DNA of 64,000 nucleotides, from assembly GCA_013339895.1 (NCBI GenBank), contig JABACO010000004.1, positions 7,537,735 through 7,601,734 of the forward strand, given 5' to 3'. The stretch comes from Ephydatia muelleri. Lineage: Eukaryota > Porifera > Demospongiae > Spongillida > Spongillidae. Positions 48,840 to 59,039 of this stretch are shown here, in pieces. Numbering within the stretch: position 1 is the stretch's first letter; each line of letters begins with the position of its first letter. The notes under the pieces were generated by a model that had not been told where the DNA came from, ran no database searches, and worked only from the letters and a program-made list of their open reading frames with translations. The position numbers and the translations under genes are program-made.

Positions 48840-49800
48840 TCTCTGACGTCCAGTCGTGGTCCTGGAGAAGTATCAATTGCAGCACTTCGGCTGGGATTGG
48901 CGTGGGATTGACCAACTCGATTCCAAGAAATGACAATGATGTCGTCGGCCTCTGCAGTTTCTTCTCTGCGATTGGGACCCCCAAGCGCTCGCAGAGCTGC
49001 AGTGACACATTCAATGTGACCTCACATTCTGATGATCCCGGCCATGACGAGATAGTCGTCCAGGTAGTGAATGACGTCGCGTACCCCATGTTGCGTCACT
49101 ATCCAGCATAGTGCATCTGCCAGAGCTGTAAAGATTTTTATGGCCGATCGCAGCCCAAATGGCAGGCATGTATCGATGTACAATAAACCTTTCCACCTCA
49201 TGCCAAGCAAAAACCTATCTTCCGGATGAACGGGCACATTCCTGTATGCGCTTTCAATATCTATTTTTGACAGTAATGCCCCCCTTCCCCTTTTCATTAT
49301 AAGCTCAGCGGCACATTCAACAGTGGTATATGTCAAGGAACAGGACTCCGGGGAGATCCCGTCGTTAACGCTGTGGTTTTCAGGGGCTGAGAGGTCGACT
49401 ATTAGCCGCCACTTTCCCGGCTGACTTGATTTTGGCACGACCCCGAACCGGCTCACATGAACTGCCGTATCGCTTGGAAGTGGGCCCACTACTCTGCCCA
49501 GCTGAAGCTCCTTGTCCAGATATTCCGATATTACCGACGGGTTAACCTCCGCCGACAGCATGTTTCGGGTAGCACTGACAAGAGTGCCACCCTTACGCTT
49601 GTACCCTATCTGAACCAGACTGTGATGCCGTCGATGAGAAAGTTAACAAACACTCTATCTGGGAACATTCTCAACTCTTCTACCCATGCCGCTACTCTGA
49701 GCGGGGATGATACGATGCAAGCCGCACGTGGTAGGTTTACCCTTCGCGTCGGTTCTACACACTGCGAGTGCTTTGAGGTCTCTCGTGTAGCTGAGCCAAG
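48840..49800 (-). pseudogene. DIRS reverse transcriptase
   Basis: A first block (VEELRMFPDRVFVNFLIDGI, about 49720-49650) is followed after a frameshift by SRFGVVPKSSQPGKWRLIVD, SKIDIESAYRNVPVHPED (catalytic Asp), LPFGLRSA and the catalytic HYLDDYLVM near 49040. Another frameshift leads to LGVPIAEKKLQRPTTSLSFL and GIELV, the thumb/connection region. Broken in at least two places, hence non-functional. FGLRSAIK replaces the usual FGLRSAPK. Confidence 0.87.
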
Positions 49801-50059
49801 TAGGTACCATAGCAATGCCTGCGTATATATGCATGCATGTGTGTACATTTCGCGATAAATATTAAAATTAAGCTTATTATTATTCACTATTGCTTTCAAT
49901 AATCCCATCTGCAGAATATATCATTCATGTGCATATATACATCATTTATAAATGCACTGATAATGAGCTACCCTGTTTGTAAATCATTATGATTATTTGT
50001 TCCCTGCCACCTTTCGATCCCTGTGAGCCGTCTCCACTTCTCCGCTCAGACGCTAACGG

Positions 50060-50501
50060 GGCTGGTTGCCGGCATTTGCCGGCATTTGGGTAAGCGGTGG
50101 CCGCCCTGACAACGGCTGCAAGCGTGGCGATACTGACAGGCTAGGTGAAAACATCTCCTGTCGTTCCATGCGAAACAGGTAAACCTTTGCCTTCCCTGTG
50201 CAGCTGCGCTCACTTCCACCCTCTTGGGTGTGCGGGTAGCCAGCTGCAGTGAGCAGTCTTCCTGCCTATGGTCAGACTCCATACACAACGAGCAAGACCG
50301 CACTCGCATTCCCGGTTGCGCCACTGCGTACAATGTGCTATTAATTTTTGACCAATCCACTGCTGGATCCAGGGCTGCTTGCTGCCAGAACATGGCATCG
50401 TATGAGCGCCAGCCATTACCACCAAGCCAGCGGCCCTCACGGATGATGAACGTCTGGTATGCCAGAAGCTGTCGCACTTTCCCGGGATACACGGAAGCCA
50501 T
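50060..50501 (-). pseudogene. DIRS gag, C-terminal part
   Basis: SVYPGKVRQLLAYQTFIIRE and GWRSYDAMFWQQAA are followed by CSLCMESDHRQEDC and a C-terminal Cys/His array ending HACSRCQGGHRLPKC, the RNA-binding fingers of DIRS gag. The upstream part lies beyond the Gypsy insertion at 55505. Confidence 0.85.
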
Positions 50502-50765
50502 TGTAAAGGGTTCCACCGATCTCTCGAATCGTCGTTGCCGCGTAGCGTCGGCTTGCGCACCCGTATGGATATATAGTAAATATATATTTCCAGGATACAC
50601 GCACAAAACCCTCCTACACGCCTATAAGCACACCCTTAAATAGTCTCTTTCATGGTTACGTGGTAGTCCGAGATACCTGTATCACGAACAGGTCCGAGGA
50701 TCGTTCATTGCTTCCACCGGTTGATGCGCGCCTTTCCAGCTCATCCTCGGTCCCCGACCTTCACA
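50502..50765 (-). repeat. 3' LTR of Gypsy element 2
   Basis: 264 bp, minus-strand TGTGAAGG...CCTTTACA. Contains a TATTTAAG box on the minus strand. Lacks a 28-bp segment present in the 5' LTR. Confidence 0.93.
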
Positions 50766-50776
50766 CTCCCTCACAC
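50766..50776 (-). other. Polypurine tract of Gypsy element 2
   Basis: GTGTGAGGGAG on the minus strand immediately before the 3' LTR. Confidence 0.6.
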
Positions 50777-50779
50777 TTC

Positions 50780-52433
50780 TCCAGCGGCGAACTAGTTCGC
50801 CGGGACAAAGCATCCGCATTTCCATTACACTTTCCTGGTCTGTAGGTGACAGTGAAATTGTATGGCTGGAGAGACAAGCTCCACCGTGTTAATCTAGCGT
50901 TGTCCGTTTTGAGCCGGTCTAGCCATTCGAGTGCATGATGGTCGGTGAGGATGCTGAATGGTTTGCCAAACAAGTACACTCTGAACGCTTGGATGGTCAG
51001 CTTGATTGCGAGGCACTCTTTTTCTACCGTGAAGTATCTCCTTTCCCTAGGCAGTAGTTTTCTACTGAAGTACGCCACGGGGTGGTCGTGACCTTCCTTG
51101 TCTAACTGGCTCAGTACCCCTCCAACACCCCAGTCTGAGGCGTCAGTCTGCAGATGAACGGATGACTAAAATCGGGGCATTGCAGCACAGGTGAAGAACA
51201 TAGAAGCCGCTTCAAGTCCTTAAATGCTTGATTGCAGTGGGCCGTCCAGATGACGTTGTTAGGAGCCTTACTCTTAGTCAGTTCTGTTAACAGTGCAGCC
51301 AGTGAAGCATAACTTGCTACAAACTTCCTATAGTAGCCTGTGAGCCCCAAAAAGGTCCGGACCTCCTTTGTTTTGGGAACCGGAAAGCCTTCAACTGCCG
51401 CTAGCTTCTCTATTTCCGGTCGCACTTGTCCATTTCCTACGATGTGCCCTAGGTAGGTGCACTCCTTCATTGCAAAGTGACACTTTGATGGCTTCGCTGT
51501 CAGCCCTGCTGTTCTGAGCCGCTCCAGCACCTTCCTCAGAGACGTCAAGTGCTCCGTCCATGTCAAATTATACATCACTAGGTCATCGAGATAGGCTGCA
51601 GCACAGTCTTCCAGCCCTCGGAGAAGCTGGTCCATCATCCTCTGGAAGGTTGACGGCGCTCCCTGAAGTCCAAAGGGCATGACATTAAATTCAAACAGTC
51701 CGTATGAGGTGACGAAAGCAGTCTTCGCTCTTGACTGTGCTGACATGGGAACTTGCCAGTATCCCCATGAAAGATCTAATGTCGAAATGTAGTTGGCAGA
51801 TCCCAGCCTGTCTAGGAGCTCGTCCACTCTGGGCATTGGATAACTGTCCGTTCTGGAGATGGAATTAAGCCGCCTATAGTCCACGCAAAAGCGGATTTCC
51901 CCATTTTTCTTTGTGATAAGCACCACCGAGGCAGCCCATTCGCTATTAGATCTCGAAATAACTCCATCTTCCAGCATTTCCTTCAGTTCCTTGGTAACAA
52001 TGTCTCTGTAAGCATATGGCAACCTGTACGGCGGTAGCCTGATCGCCTGTGATGACCCTGTGTCTATGCTGTGCTCTATCATGGTGGTCCTTCCTGGTTT
52101 GCTTTGTAGGGTGTCCTCGAAGTCTCCCAATAGAGCATGAAGACTTCTTTTCTGCTGTTCATCCAGATGAGATGGTAATTCCCCATGTACCCTGCTTTCT
52201 TCTTTTCCCCATACTGGTATTTCGTCTTCAGCTTCCTCTGTGTCATCCACCCAGAGACTCGAATCTGCAGTTGGCAGACCATGCCATTGTCGCAGCATGT
52301 TTATATGAAAAACTCTGTGTCTCTTTCTTTTGTTACACATGTCCACCTGGTAGGTAACGTTGCTGACTCTCTTTTCCACTGTATACGGTCCCTGCCACTG
52401 CGCCAAAAGTTTGCAAGATAAGAACTCCTTCAC
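50780..52433 (-). pseudogene. Gypsy 2 reverse transcriptase and RNase H
   Basis: The frame from 52433 begins with the integrase tail (LLAQWQGPYTVEKRVSNVTY, a GPY/F module, then VFHINMLRQW), a linker, and the reverse transcriptase: LPPYRLPYAYRDIVTKELKE, ASVVLITKKNGEIRFCVDYR, TLDLSWGYWQVPM (catalytic Asp), VMPFGLQGAPSTFQRMMD, AYLDDLVMY (catalytic DD), and FLGLTGYYRKFV. A frameshift near 51110 leads to RNase H (MAYFSRKLLPRERRYFTVEK, LTDHHALEWLDRL, NADALSRR) ending at the 3' LTR. Catalytic residues are intact; only frameshifts disable it. Direct continuity of integrase into RT in one frame is direct proof of the INT-RT order. Confidence 0.93.
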
Positions 52434-53418
52434 CTGGTTCCAATGTCTTTTCTCTGGCGTTCAGGTCGTACCAGTGCTTTTGTGTCTCCTGTACCTTCTT
52501 CATATTTTCCCCCACCAAATCCGCCATACTGGCCAACTTGTCCTGAATGGCTAAAATGTAGGAGACCACGCTTTTGTTGCTTTTTTCGTCGGCTTCCCAC
52601 TGCTCTTTGACCACGTCCAAAGGTCCGCGTACTTTTCGTCCATAAAGAAGTTCAAAGGGTGAGAAGCCAGTCGATGCTTGGGGAACCTCCCGGTATGCAA
52701 AGAGAAGATAGGGTATTAGCCGGTCCCAGTCCTTGCCCTCTTGGTTCACAGTCCTCCTTAGCATGGCTTTCAGTGTTTGGTTGAACCGCTCAACCAGACC
52801 GTCCGTTTGCGGGTGGTAGGGGGTGGTTCTGATAGCCCTGACCTGCAGCATTGCGTATAACTCGGCCAACAGCCGTGAAGTGAAATTGCTCCCCTGGTCA
52901 GTGAGTATTTCCTTTGGGATTCCCACTCGGCTGAACAATTTCATCAGTTCTTCTGCTATCCTTTCGGCCTCACATGAATGCAGTGGTACAGCCTCCGGAT
53001 AACGAGTTGCGTAGTCGCAAATCACCAGGATGTATTTGTGACCCGATCTACTGCGAGGGAGAGGTCCCACGATATCCATAGCAATGCGTGAAAAAGGTTC
53101 AGCCATTACCGGAAGAGGGACCAAAGGGGCTGGTTGCGCTCAGCGGCTCTGCGCTTTCTGACATTCCGGACAACATCTGCAATGGTTCGCCACATCTCGA
53201 CACACGCCTGGCCAGTAAAAACGTTGCAGCACTCTCCTGATGGTCTTGTTGCGCCCCAAGTGACCCGCCAATGGTGTTGCATGTGCCAGTTTTAGTACCG
53301 CCATTCTGCATCGACTTGGGAGTACGAGCTGCTCTACCGCTTGGTCCTCTGTTGGGCTCGATCTGCAGTATATCAGTGAGTCTTTCCATACGAATTGAGG
53401 GTCCCCTCTCTCCACCAA
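52333..53418 (-). pseudogene. Gypsy 2 integrase
   Basis: Zinc finger H...H...CxxC (HATPLAGHLGRNKTIRRVLQ with CCPECQ, 53300-53150), then after a stop the catalytic core: AMDIVGPLPRSRSGHKYILV with the first Asp, EILTDQGSNFTSRLLAELYA with the second, and HPQTDGLVERFNQTLKAML with the Glu. GFSPFELLYGRKVRGPL follows. A stop between finger and core (near 53138) and a frameshift near 52440 break it. Catalyses insertion of the cDNA. Confidence 0.92.
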
Positions 53419-53771
53419 CTTTTTTATGCCGCGCAGTGTCTCGTCTGTCTCTTGGAGTCTCTGTAGTTCTTTTGCTCCGAAGTCTAGACTTTCCGCCTTT
53501 CCGTCGGTTTCCTCCGCCGTTGTCCTGTCCTTGTCACCGTTCTGGAATAGCTTATTGTTCCGCCTCTTCTGAGATCAGCTTAAGCACTTCTGTTCCGGTC
53601 TCCAATTATACACAAACAGTTCGTCGTCCAGACTTCCCACTGTTCCTGCTCGTGATCGCTGTCTCCAACAGTCTCCTGTTCTTCTCCTTGTGCAGGGTTC
53701 TCTGTCTTCTCTGCGTGGGTTTTTCTTCTTGCTCTCGATCGAGTCGTCACCACCATGGCCTCCTCCGCTTC

Positions 53772-55149
53772 CTACGTTAGAGATTTTCTTCGAGCTCCAC
53801 GCGTCTCCTGCAGCAAACTATCCAGTTCCAGCACATCACGACCCAGTAGCACCGCCGCCGGAAGGGCATCCGACAGAGCCGCTTCCACATTCACAGCGGT
53901 GCCTTCCACAATAAGATCCACTGATGCCAGAGGGTACATTACTGTGTCACCGTGCGCACACTTGATCATAACTGCTTTATCTTCTAGCCACTTGATAGGA
54001 GGTACCAAGTCTTTTCGAACCAAGGTCCTGGAACATCCTGTATCCAGTATGATATCCTGAACGTTTGTGCCCTCCACAGTACCCCTCCGGGTTACGTTCC
54101 TTTCGAGCACATTGTCTTTACTCCGAGATCTCGCAAACAAAGCACTCTCGGGGCATTTCCTAGCTACGTGTCCGGGTTTACCACAGTTGTAGCATTTGAC
54201 TTTGCTACCACTACCAGAAGATGTGTCGGCCATATGCATCTTCGTTGCCTCCTGCTCGTTAGTCTGAGTGACCCGTTTGTAGCAACGTCCCGCGAAGTGA
54301 CCTTCCCCGCATTTGTAGCAGCGCTGTGAGTGCTCCATCCCAGGTCCCTCGGTCTTCCAACCACTCTTGCCTATCCCGTTACTCGAGCCGCACTCTCGAG
54401 CATGTACAAAACTATCTGCCATGTCAAATGCTGCATCGCTCATCTCTGGCTCCCTTTACCGGATCCACACTTGAAGAGTCGTGGGTAGACTGTTCACAAA
54501 CTGTTCTTTAACGAGGACGTCCATTAGATCATCCTTTGACTCATACTCCCGGAGCCATTTCTTCACTGTGTCCTGAAGTCTATTCCCTAGTTCCCTGTAG
54601 GTTTCTTCTTCATTGATCGAAACCTCAGGCGGAAGGTCTCCTCTCTGATACCTACCGTACCAAAATTGCCTCTTTTAGCTGCTCATAATCGGCCGCCGTC
54701 TCCGCTGCTTGTGCTCTCCCGCTTAAGTATGGAGCCAGTTTGAAAGTCCAGCAATTCTTGTCTATCTCGTAGGGCCCCATCACCCGTTCGAACGTCGTCA
54801 GGTACGTTTCGATGTCATCCTTTTCTGTAAGCCGTACCAGTTGCGCATCTCTCTCCCGTGGTTTCTTATCCCTGTCGTCGTCTAGGGTAGTTTTCTCTAG
54901 TAGCCTGGCAATCAGTGTCATCTGCCGCTCGCTCTCCTGTCGCTGTTGCTCCTCCATGAGTCTTCGACGTCTCTCATCTTCTTCCGCCACCCTCCGACGT
55001 TCCTCCGCCTCGGCCTGTGGCTGCTGACTTTCCACCAGGATCTTCAGTAGATCTCCCACCGACACCGCCGAGGGCTGTTGAGACATTTCGCCACGCTCTG
55101 CCGCTTTGTACGAAAGACCAGACCGCGTTGTCATGTACCATATACGCAA
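53772..55149 (-). pseudogene. Gypsy 2 gag and protease
   Basis: The frame from 55149 has an E/R-rich helical segment (EAEERRRVAEEDERRRRLME) and a SCAN-like capsid helix region (DDIETYLTTFERVMGPYEID). A frameshift at about 54650 leads to the second frame (54443-53772): two zinc knuckles, CYKCGEGHFAGRC (one residue short) and CYNCGKPGHVARKC, then an aspartic protease with DIILDTGCSRTLV and a second-lobe VLLGRDVLELDSLL. Between 53770 and 53420 the frames are broken. Protease and gag are expected to be made as one polyprotein. Confidence 0.88.
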
Positions 55150-55193
55150 TCACTTGCCTGTGATGCGACTTTGTCGTGAACTGCACAACAAAA

Positions 55194-55210
55194 GAACACC
55201 GCTGCCACCA
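55194..55210 (-). other. Primer-binding site of Gypsy element 2
   Basis: TGGTGGCAGCGGTGTTC, two bases downstream of the 5' LTR. Begins TGG as required to pair with a tRNA CCA end; the tRNA is not identified. Confidence 0.7.
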
Positions 55211-55212
55211 AA

Positions 55213-55504
55213 TGTAAAGGGTTCCACCGATCTCTTGAATCGTCGTTGCCGCATAGCGTCGGCTTGCGCACCCGTATGGATATATAGTAAATATATATTT
55301 CCAGGATACACGCACAAAACCCTCCTACACGCCTATAAGCACACCCTTAAATAGTCTCTTTCATGGTTACGTGGTAGTCTGAGATACCTGTATCACGAAC
55401 AGGTCCAAGGATCGTTCATTGCTTCCACCGGTTGATGCGCGCCTTTCCAGCTCAAGGTAAATATAGCATTTAAGTTACGTCATCCTCAGTCCCCGACCTT
55501 CACA
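55213..55504 (-). repeat. 5' LTR of Gypsy element 2
   Basis: 292 bp. Differs from the 3' LTR by five substitutions, all CG to TG or CA, plus a 28-bp segment (near 55455-55482). Confidence 0.93.
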
Positions 55505-55965
55505 GCCATTATTGCGATGAAGGTGCTGAAACATTGCACCCAGCTGAGCAGATCGGGGATCTCGCGCCTAGCAGTGTGCACTGCCTTGGTTTTTTGTTTT
55601 ACCTTCCACCACGCTCGCTCTTCACTCGGCCTCAATATTGTCTCTCAGAAGCTCTGCCATGTCCACAAATTCCCCGTTGGTTATTTTCTTCACAATCGTA
55701 TAAGGGATAGTCGGCAGTCCCTCACTGAGCAGGAATGGCAGGGATTGTTCCTTCTTAAGCCCGCTTGCTGTTACCTCCGAACTCGCACCGCTGATCTGCG
55801 ATATCGGAGGCAAATAAATCGTGTCCGTTGCCAAGACAGATGCTCCTGCAGGTGACACCACCAAGGGTATGTGTAGTCCAGCCACCGTGGCTGGCTCCGG
55901 CATGCGCCCAAGAATCGCTGGGGGAGTGGCGTTGACAACTGGGGCAGGAGGATCTACCTGTACAG
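55505..55965 (-). pseudogene. DIRS gag, N-terminal part
   Basis: Contains LSEGLPTIPYTIVKKITNGE and FVDMAELLRD, typical of DIRS gag, then after a frameshift near 55620 REIPDLLSWVQCFSTFIAIM, which runs into the Gypsy insertion and continues at 50501. A Pro/Ala/Val-rich leader (QVDPPAPVVNATPPAILGRM) precedes. Confidence 0.82.
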
Positions 55966-56010
55966 GTAACTATTATTGTAATAATTATATTTTTTAATCT
56001 CTTCCTGCCC

Positions 56011-56030
56011 CCTTTTTTTTTTTTTTTTTT
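56011..56030. repeat. Poly-T tract (about T18)
   Basis: Homopolymer run beside the DIRS 5' end; could mark an old poly-A insertion on the minus strand. Confidence 0.7.
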
Positions 56031-56068
56031 TGACCCGGATATTCCAATCCCGTTTGTAACGAAGCATT

Positions 56069-56244
56069 ATGGTTTCCTATAGGCTAGAACAATTGCACTT
56101 GTAAATCGTTATGGCTTCCCATGCAACGGAATCGCACCCCCAACTACTTTGAATCCTGCTTGTCACCAATCATGGTTTCCCATAGGCAAGAACAATTGCA
56201 CTTGTAATCGTTATGGCTTCCCATGCAATGGAATGCAACCCCCC
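56069..56244. repeat. Direct repeat, ~75 bp, two copies 101 bp apart
   Basis: ATGGTTTCC followed by TATAGGCTAGAACAATTGCA and onward to CCCCCAA occurs from 56069 and again from 56170 with few changes. Confidence 0.8.
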
Positions 56245-56283
56245 AATAATGCTAGCGCAAAACGGGCAACCTGTCCTGCACCC

Positions 56284-56525
56284 GACCAATAATGGACACC
56301 ATGTCTCGCACAACTGACCAATAATGGACAACATGTCCTGCACACAATGAATGTGCCGACCAATAATGGACAACATGTCCCGCACATCTGAATGTGCCGA
56401 CCAATAATGGACAACAGGTTCCGCACAAATGAATGTGCCGACCAGTAATGGACAACCTGTCCCGCGCACCTGAATGTGCCGACCAATCATGGGCAGCATG
56501 TAATGAATGTGTCGACCAATGTCCC
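56284..56525. repeat. 41-bp minisatellite, ~6-7 units
   Basis: Units begin GACCAATAATGGACAACATG at 56284, 56316, 56358, 56399, 56440, 56481 and 56514 (regular spacing 41-42 in the middle). Each contains GAATGTGCC. All three minus-strand frames stay open through it, which explains long spurious open frames. Confidence 0.92.
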
Positions 56526-56724
56526 GCACCGACAAGTGTGCCAACCACAAACTACACAAATGCCGCGCCTGCGTGCGTGTAAGCCACCGACGGTTAAGCA
56601 ACTATTATTACCGCATGTATCCGTCCGTATATACATGGTTACTCCCCTATCTCCGGTCTGACTGGACTTACTCGACGTTGGCAGTTGAGACTCTCGCAAT
56701 ATTGACTGAACCGACTGCCGAATG

Positions 56725-58365
56725 AGGGTAAGAGAAAAGCTTCACTTCCAGAGTGTTTGGTGAAATGGGAATGAAGCAATGATGCTTTTATGTGCCAGGA
56801 ACAGTTCTACTTCTGGCCAAATGTCCATCCAGTATTTGGCTTCTTGTTCATGTTCCCCTAATGCCACAGAAATGCATACCTTTGATGCATGTGATTGACA
56901 GCAAACTGGTACAGTTCATGTGCTGTCAAAATATGATCTTGGTAGGCATGTTGCAGACTGGCTTTTGTGGCAAGTCTCTTCAGAGTTCCTCCAGCACCAT
57001 CTCCAGCAGATTTGCCATGAGAGGTGGCAAAAAAGTGCCACTCGGCAGGCACGCCAAAATCCACAAGATGCAGGCACAGGTTCAAGAAATTCTTGCAGTT
57101 CTTGTATTGCGCAGCACAGCCATCTGAAAAGTAGATCATTTTTTGCAGTCTCTTACCTTCACCTTTTAAGAACTTGATCAACTTCTTCTGGAAGAGGTGC
57201 ACTGCAATTACATCAACAGCATCACCTTTGTTTCTAGATTGGCACGGTCAGTATGCGTCCATTGCCTTACCTCTACTGTATCTATTGAGTTTTTTCTTGC
57301 CATTGCTTGCAGCTGTTTGCAGAGTGGTTCAGTGCCAGGACAAGTTTCACAACTTCCAAAAATGCAATTAGTGCAATTTCGCTAGACAGCTGTTGTAGTG
57401 TTTCAGTTGACCACCGGAGAGGGACTTAAGCTTGCTGCCAATCATCATTAACTTCACATTCTGCATACACAAAATGCACTCTCTTGGTTGTAGACTGGCA
57501 AATTTAGAAAATACAACTTTTAACTCAGGGTGTCGATTCTTCCACTCAATATAGGCTTCTTTAAGATTACATAGCAGTAGTCTTTTTTGCACATGCTGCC
57601 GGTTGCCATCTGCTCCTAATACTGATATGAAGTCCTTTCTGCCTCGCATTACACGGCTCAGCTCATCAGAAAGGTAGAAATTATTGACTGATTCACCAGT
57701 CTGCAGTGATAGTGCATTGTTGTGTTGAGCATTCGGGCTGGATAACACTCCTTTTTCTGCTACCAGCAGCTTTGCCCACCTTGCAAGGTATCGTGAGACA
57801 CCAAAAACTGCTGATGTTTTCTCAATGACCAACGTTGAGGCAAAACTGTCAAAATTGTCAGTTTTTCACTGCGAGACACAGATGAACAAAACTTTCATTT
57901 TAGTTGCTCTATCATTTCCTCTCCATCAAGTGCTGAATAATCTCTGGAGTCAGCTTCTTCCTCCAACGATAATTCAACTGAGCTTTCTACGCTTTTACTC
58001 TCACTAGATTGTGTGCTTTCTTCAACATCACCTGTCTCAGTAGCATCCACCGAAGTTGCTTGCATACCATCAAGATCAACACCAGTATTTTCCAAATTAT
58101 CCATGTTGGTGTCAGCTACAGCTTGAAGCTCCTTGCGGTACACTGCGAACAAACTGGTATGAAGAATTCAAAGATGTCAACACACCTGGACAACACACTG
58201 GATTCATTGGTAAGCAGTAAGCTATGGTCAGCTTCCACTCAACATGACCACGGTGATTATTGTCACAGGCAATTCTGTCGCTAGGAAGTTGTGTTACGGC
58301 AACAAGACAATGTATCGCTTTAATTAAATCTGATGAACATATTTCCTCAGGATATTCTGTCACTC
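56725..58365 (-). pseudogene. Transposase copy E, internally deleted
   Basis: From the N-terminal side (58365) come an acidic Ser/Thr-rich linker (58150-57900), a segment SAVFGVSRYLARWAKLLVAE, YLSDELSRVMRGRKDFISVL, KRLLLCNLKEAYIEWKNRHP, KVVFSKFASLQPRECI, then a cysteine cluster. A deletion removes the middle including the DFSEN block; the frame resumes with AVHLFQKKLIKFLKG, MIYFSDGCAAQYKN and AEWHFFATSHGKSAGDGAGG, and ends near RRFHCFIPISP. Two candidate catalytic Asp remain, the first is deleted, so this copy is inactive. Confidence 0.82.
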
Positions 58366-59039
58366 ACATGAAGCATGCATGTTTTGTCCAAATTGTTAAT
58401 TTATTCGCACAAATGATTCATTTAGTATAGTACCACTTAGTGGATTTTCTGAGATATGCAAGCAATTGCAATCAAACCACTTTTGGCATCTATCACATCA
58501 CACCATTTTTCTGCTTCCTCCTTTACTAGACTTTAGGTTTCCTTGCTGCAATGATGTGTGAAAGGTAGGCTACATGGCACTATTTAGGAAGCACTGTAAC
58601 ACGTGTTTCCTCATCGGAAACTGGTCATGTTTCTGCCTGCATGTGAACATATCTTATCCATTTCAAATTGCAGTGGCAGTTGATCGCTCTTGCATATGCA
58701 TGTATTGCAGTTCAATGAAATCCTTACTTGGCTGAAGTGTATCAGCAATCATGCACTTCAATTTGCTTGACACTTTCAGACAGTGCGGGCTATAAAACAC
58801 TTGGGTTTTGCTGACCTGAGACACATGTACTGTGCTTATAGATGATTCAGAGCTTGTTGTGATGTGTTAAATAGTTGGGTCTTCTAACACAGCTGCCGAA
58901 GCCATCATTAATGGGGTTTAACTTGAATATTGACAAATCCTAACTTTTCAACATCTAGCTCTGCTGCAATAATGCTTGCCATTAGTACTCCCCAACAGAG
59001 TGTATGACATAACGTGCTACTTCGTCGTCTGATGCATAG
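58366..59039. other. Unassigned sequence
   Basis: No supported gene or repeat. Confidence 0.35.

Larger units (their letters stand above)
50502..55504 (-). mobile_element. Gypsy element 2, GMR1-like gene order, 5.0 kb
   Basis: LTRs at 50502-50765 (264 bp) and 55213-55504 (292 bp) flanked by a perfect GCCAT duplication (50497-50501, 55505-55509) inside the DIRS gag. On the minus strand the order is gag-protease, integrase, reverse transcriptase, RNase H, 3' LTR. Integrase upstream of RT is the arrangement known from the GMR1 lineage and differs from ordinary Gypsy elements. Several frameshifts are present. Confidence 0.93.
48027..55965 (-). mobile_element. DIRS-type retrotransposon, gag split by Gypsy element 2
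   Basis: Reading the minus strand: gag (55965-55505, then 50501-50060), reverse transcriptase (about 49800-48840), tyrosine recombinase (48716-48027). This order and the recombinase replace LTRs and integrase and identify DIRS. RNase H/methyltransferase-like segments between RT and recombinase appear deleted. Outer ends not defined. Confidence 0.85.

Noticed and set aside
53271..53780. Plus-strand 169-codon frame that looks hydrophobic
   Set aside because: Antisense to Gypsy 2 protease/integrase; the hydrophobic look comes from complement codons of a charged region.
56284..56525. Possible CRISPR-like array
   Set aside because: Units are contiguous 41-mers without unique spacers and the window is an animal genome.
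56170..56601. Three overlapping minus-strand frames with repeated IIGRHI-like units
   Set aside because: Translation of the 41-bp minisatellite; no independent coding evidence.
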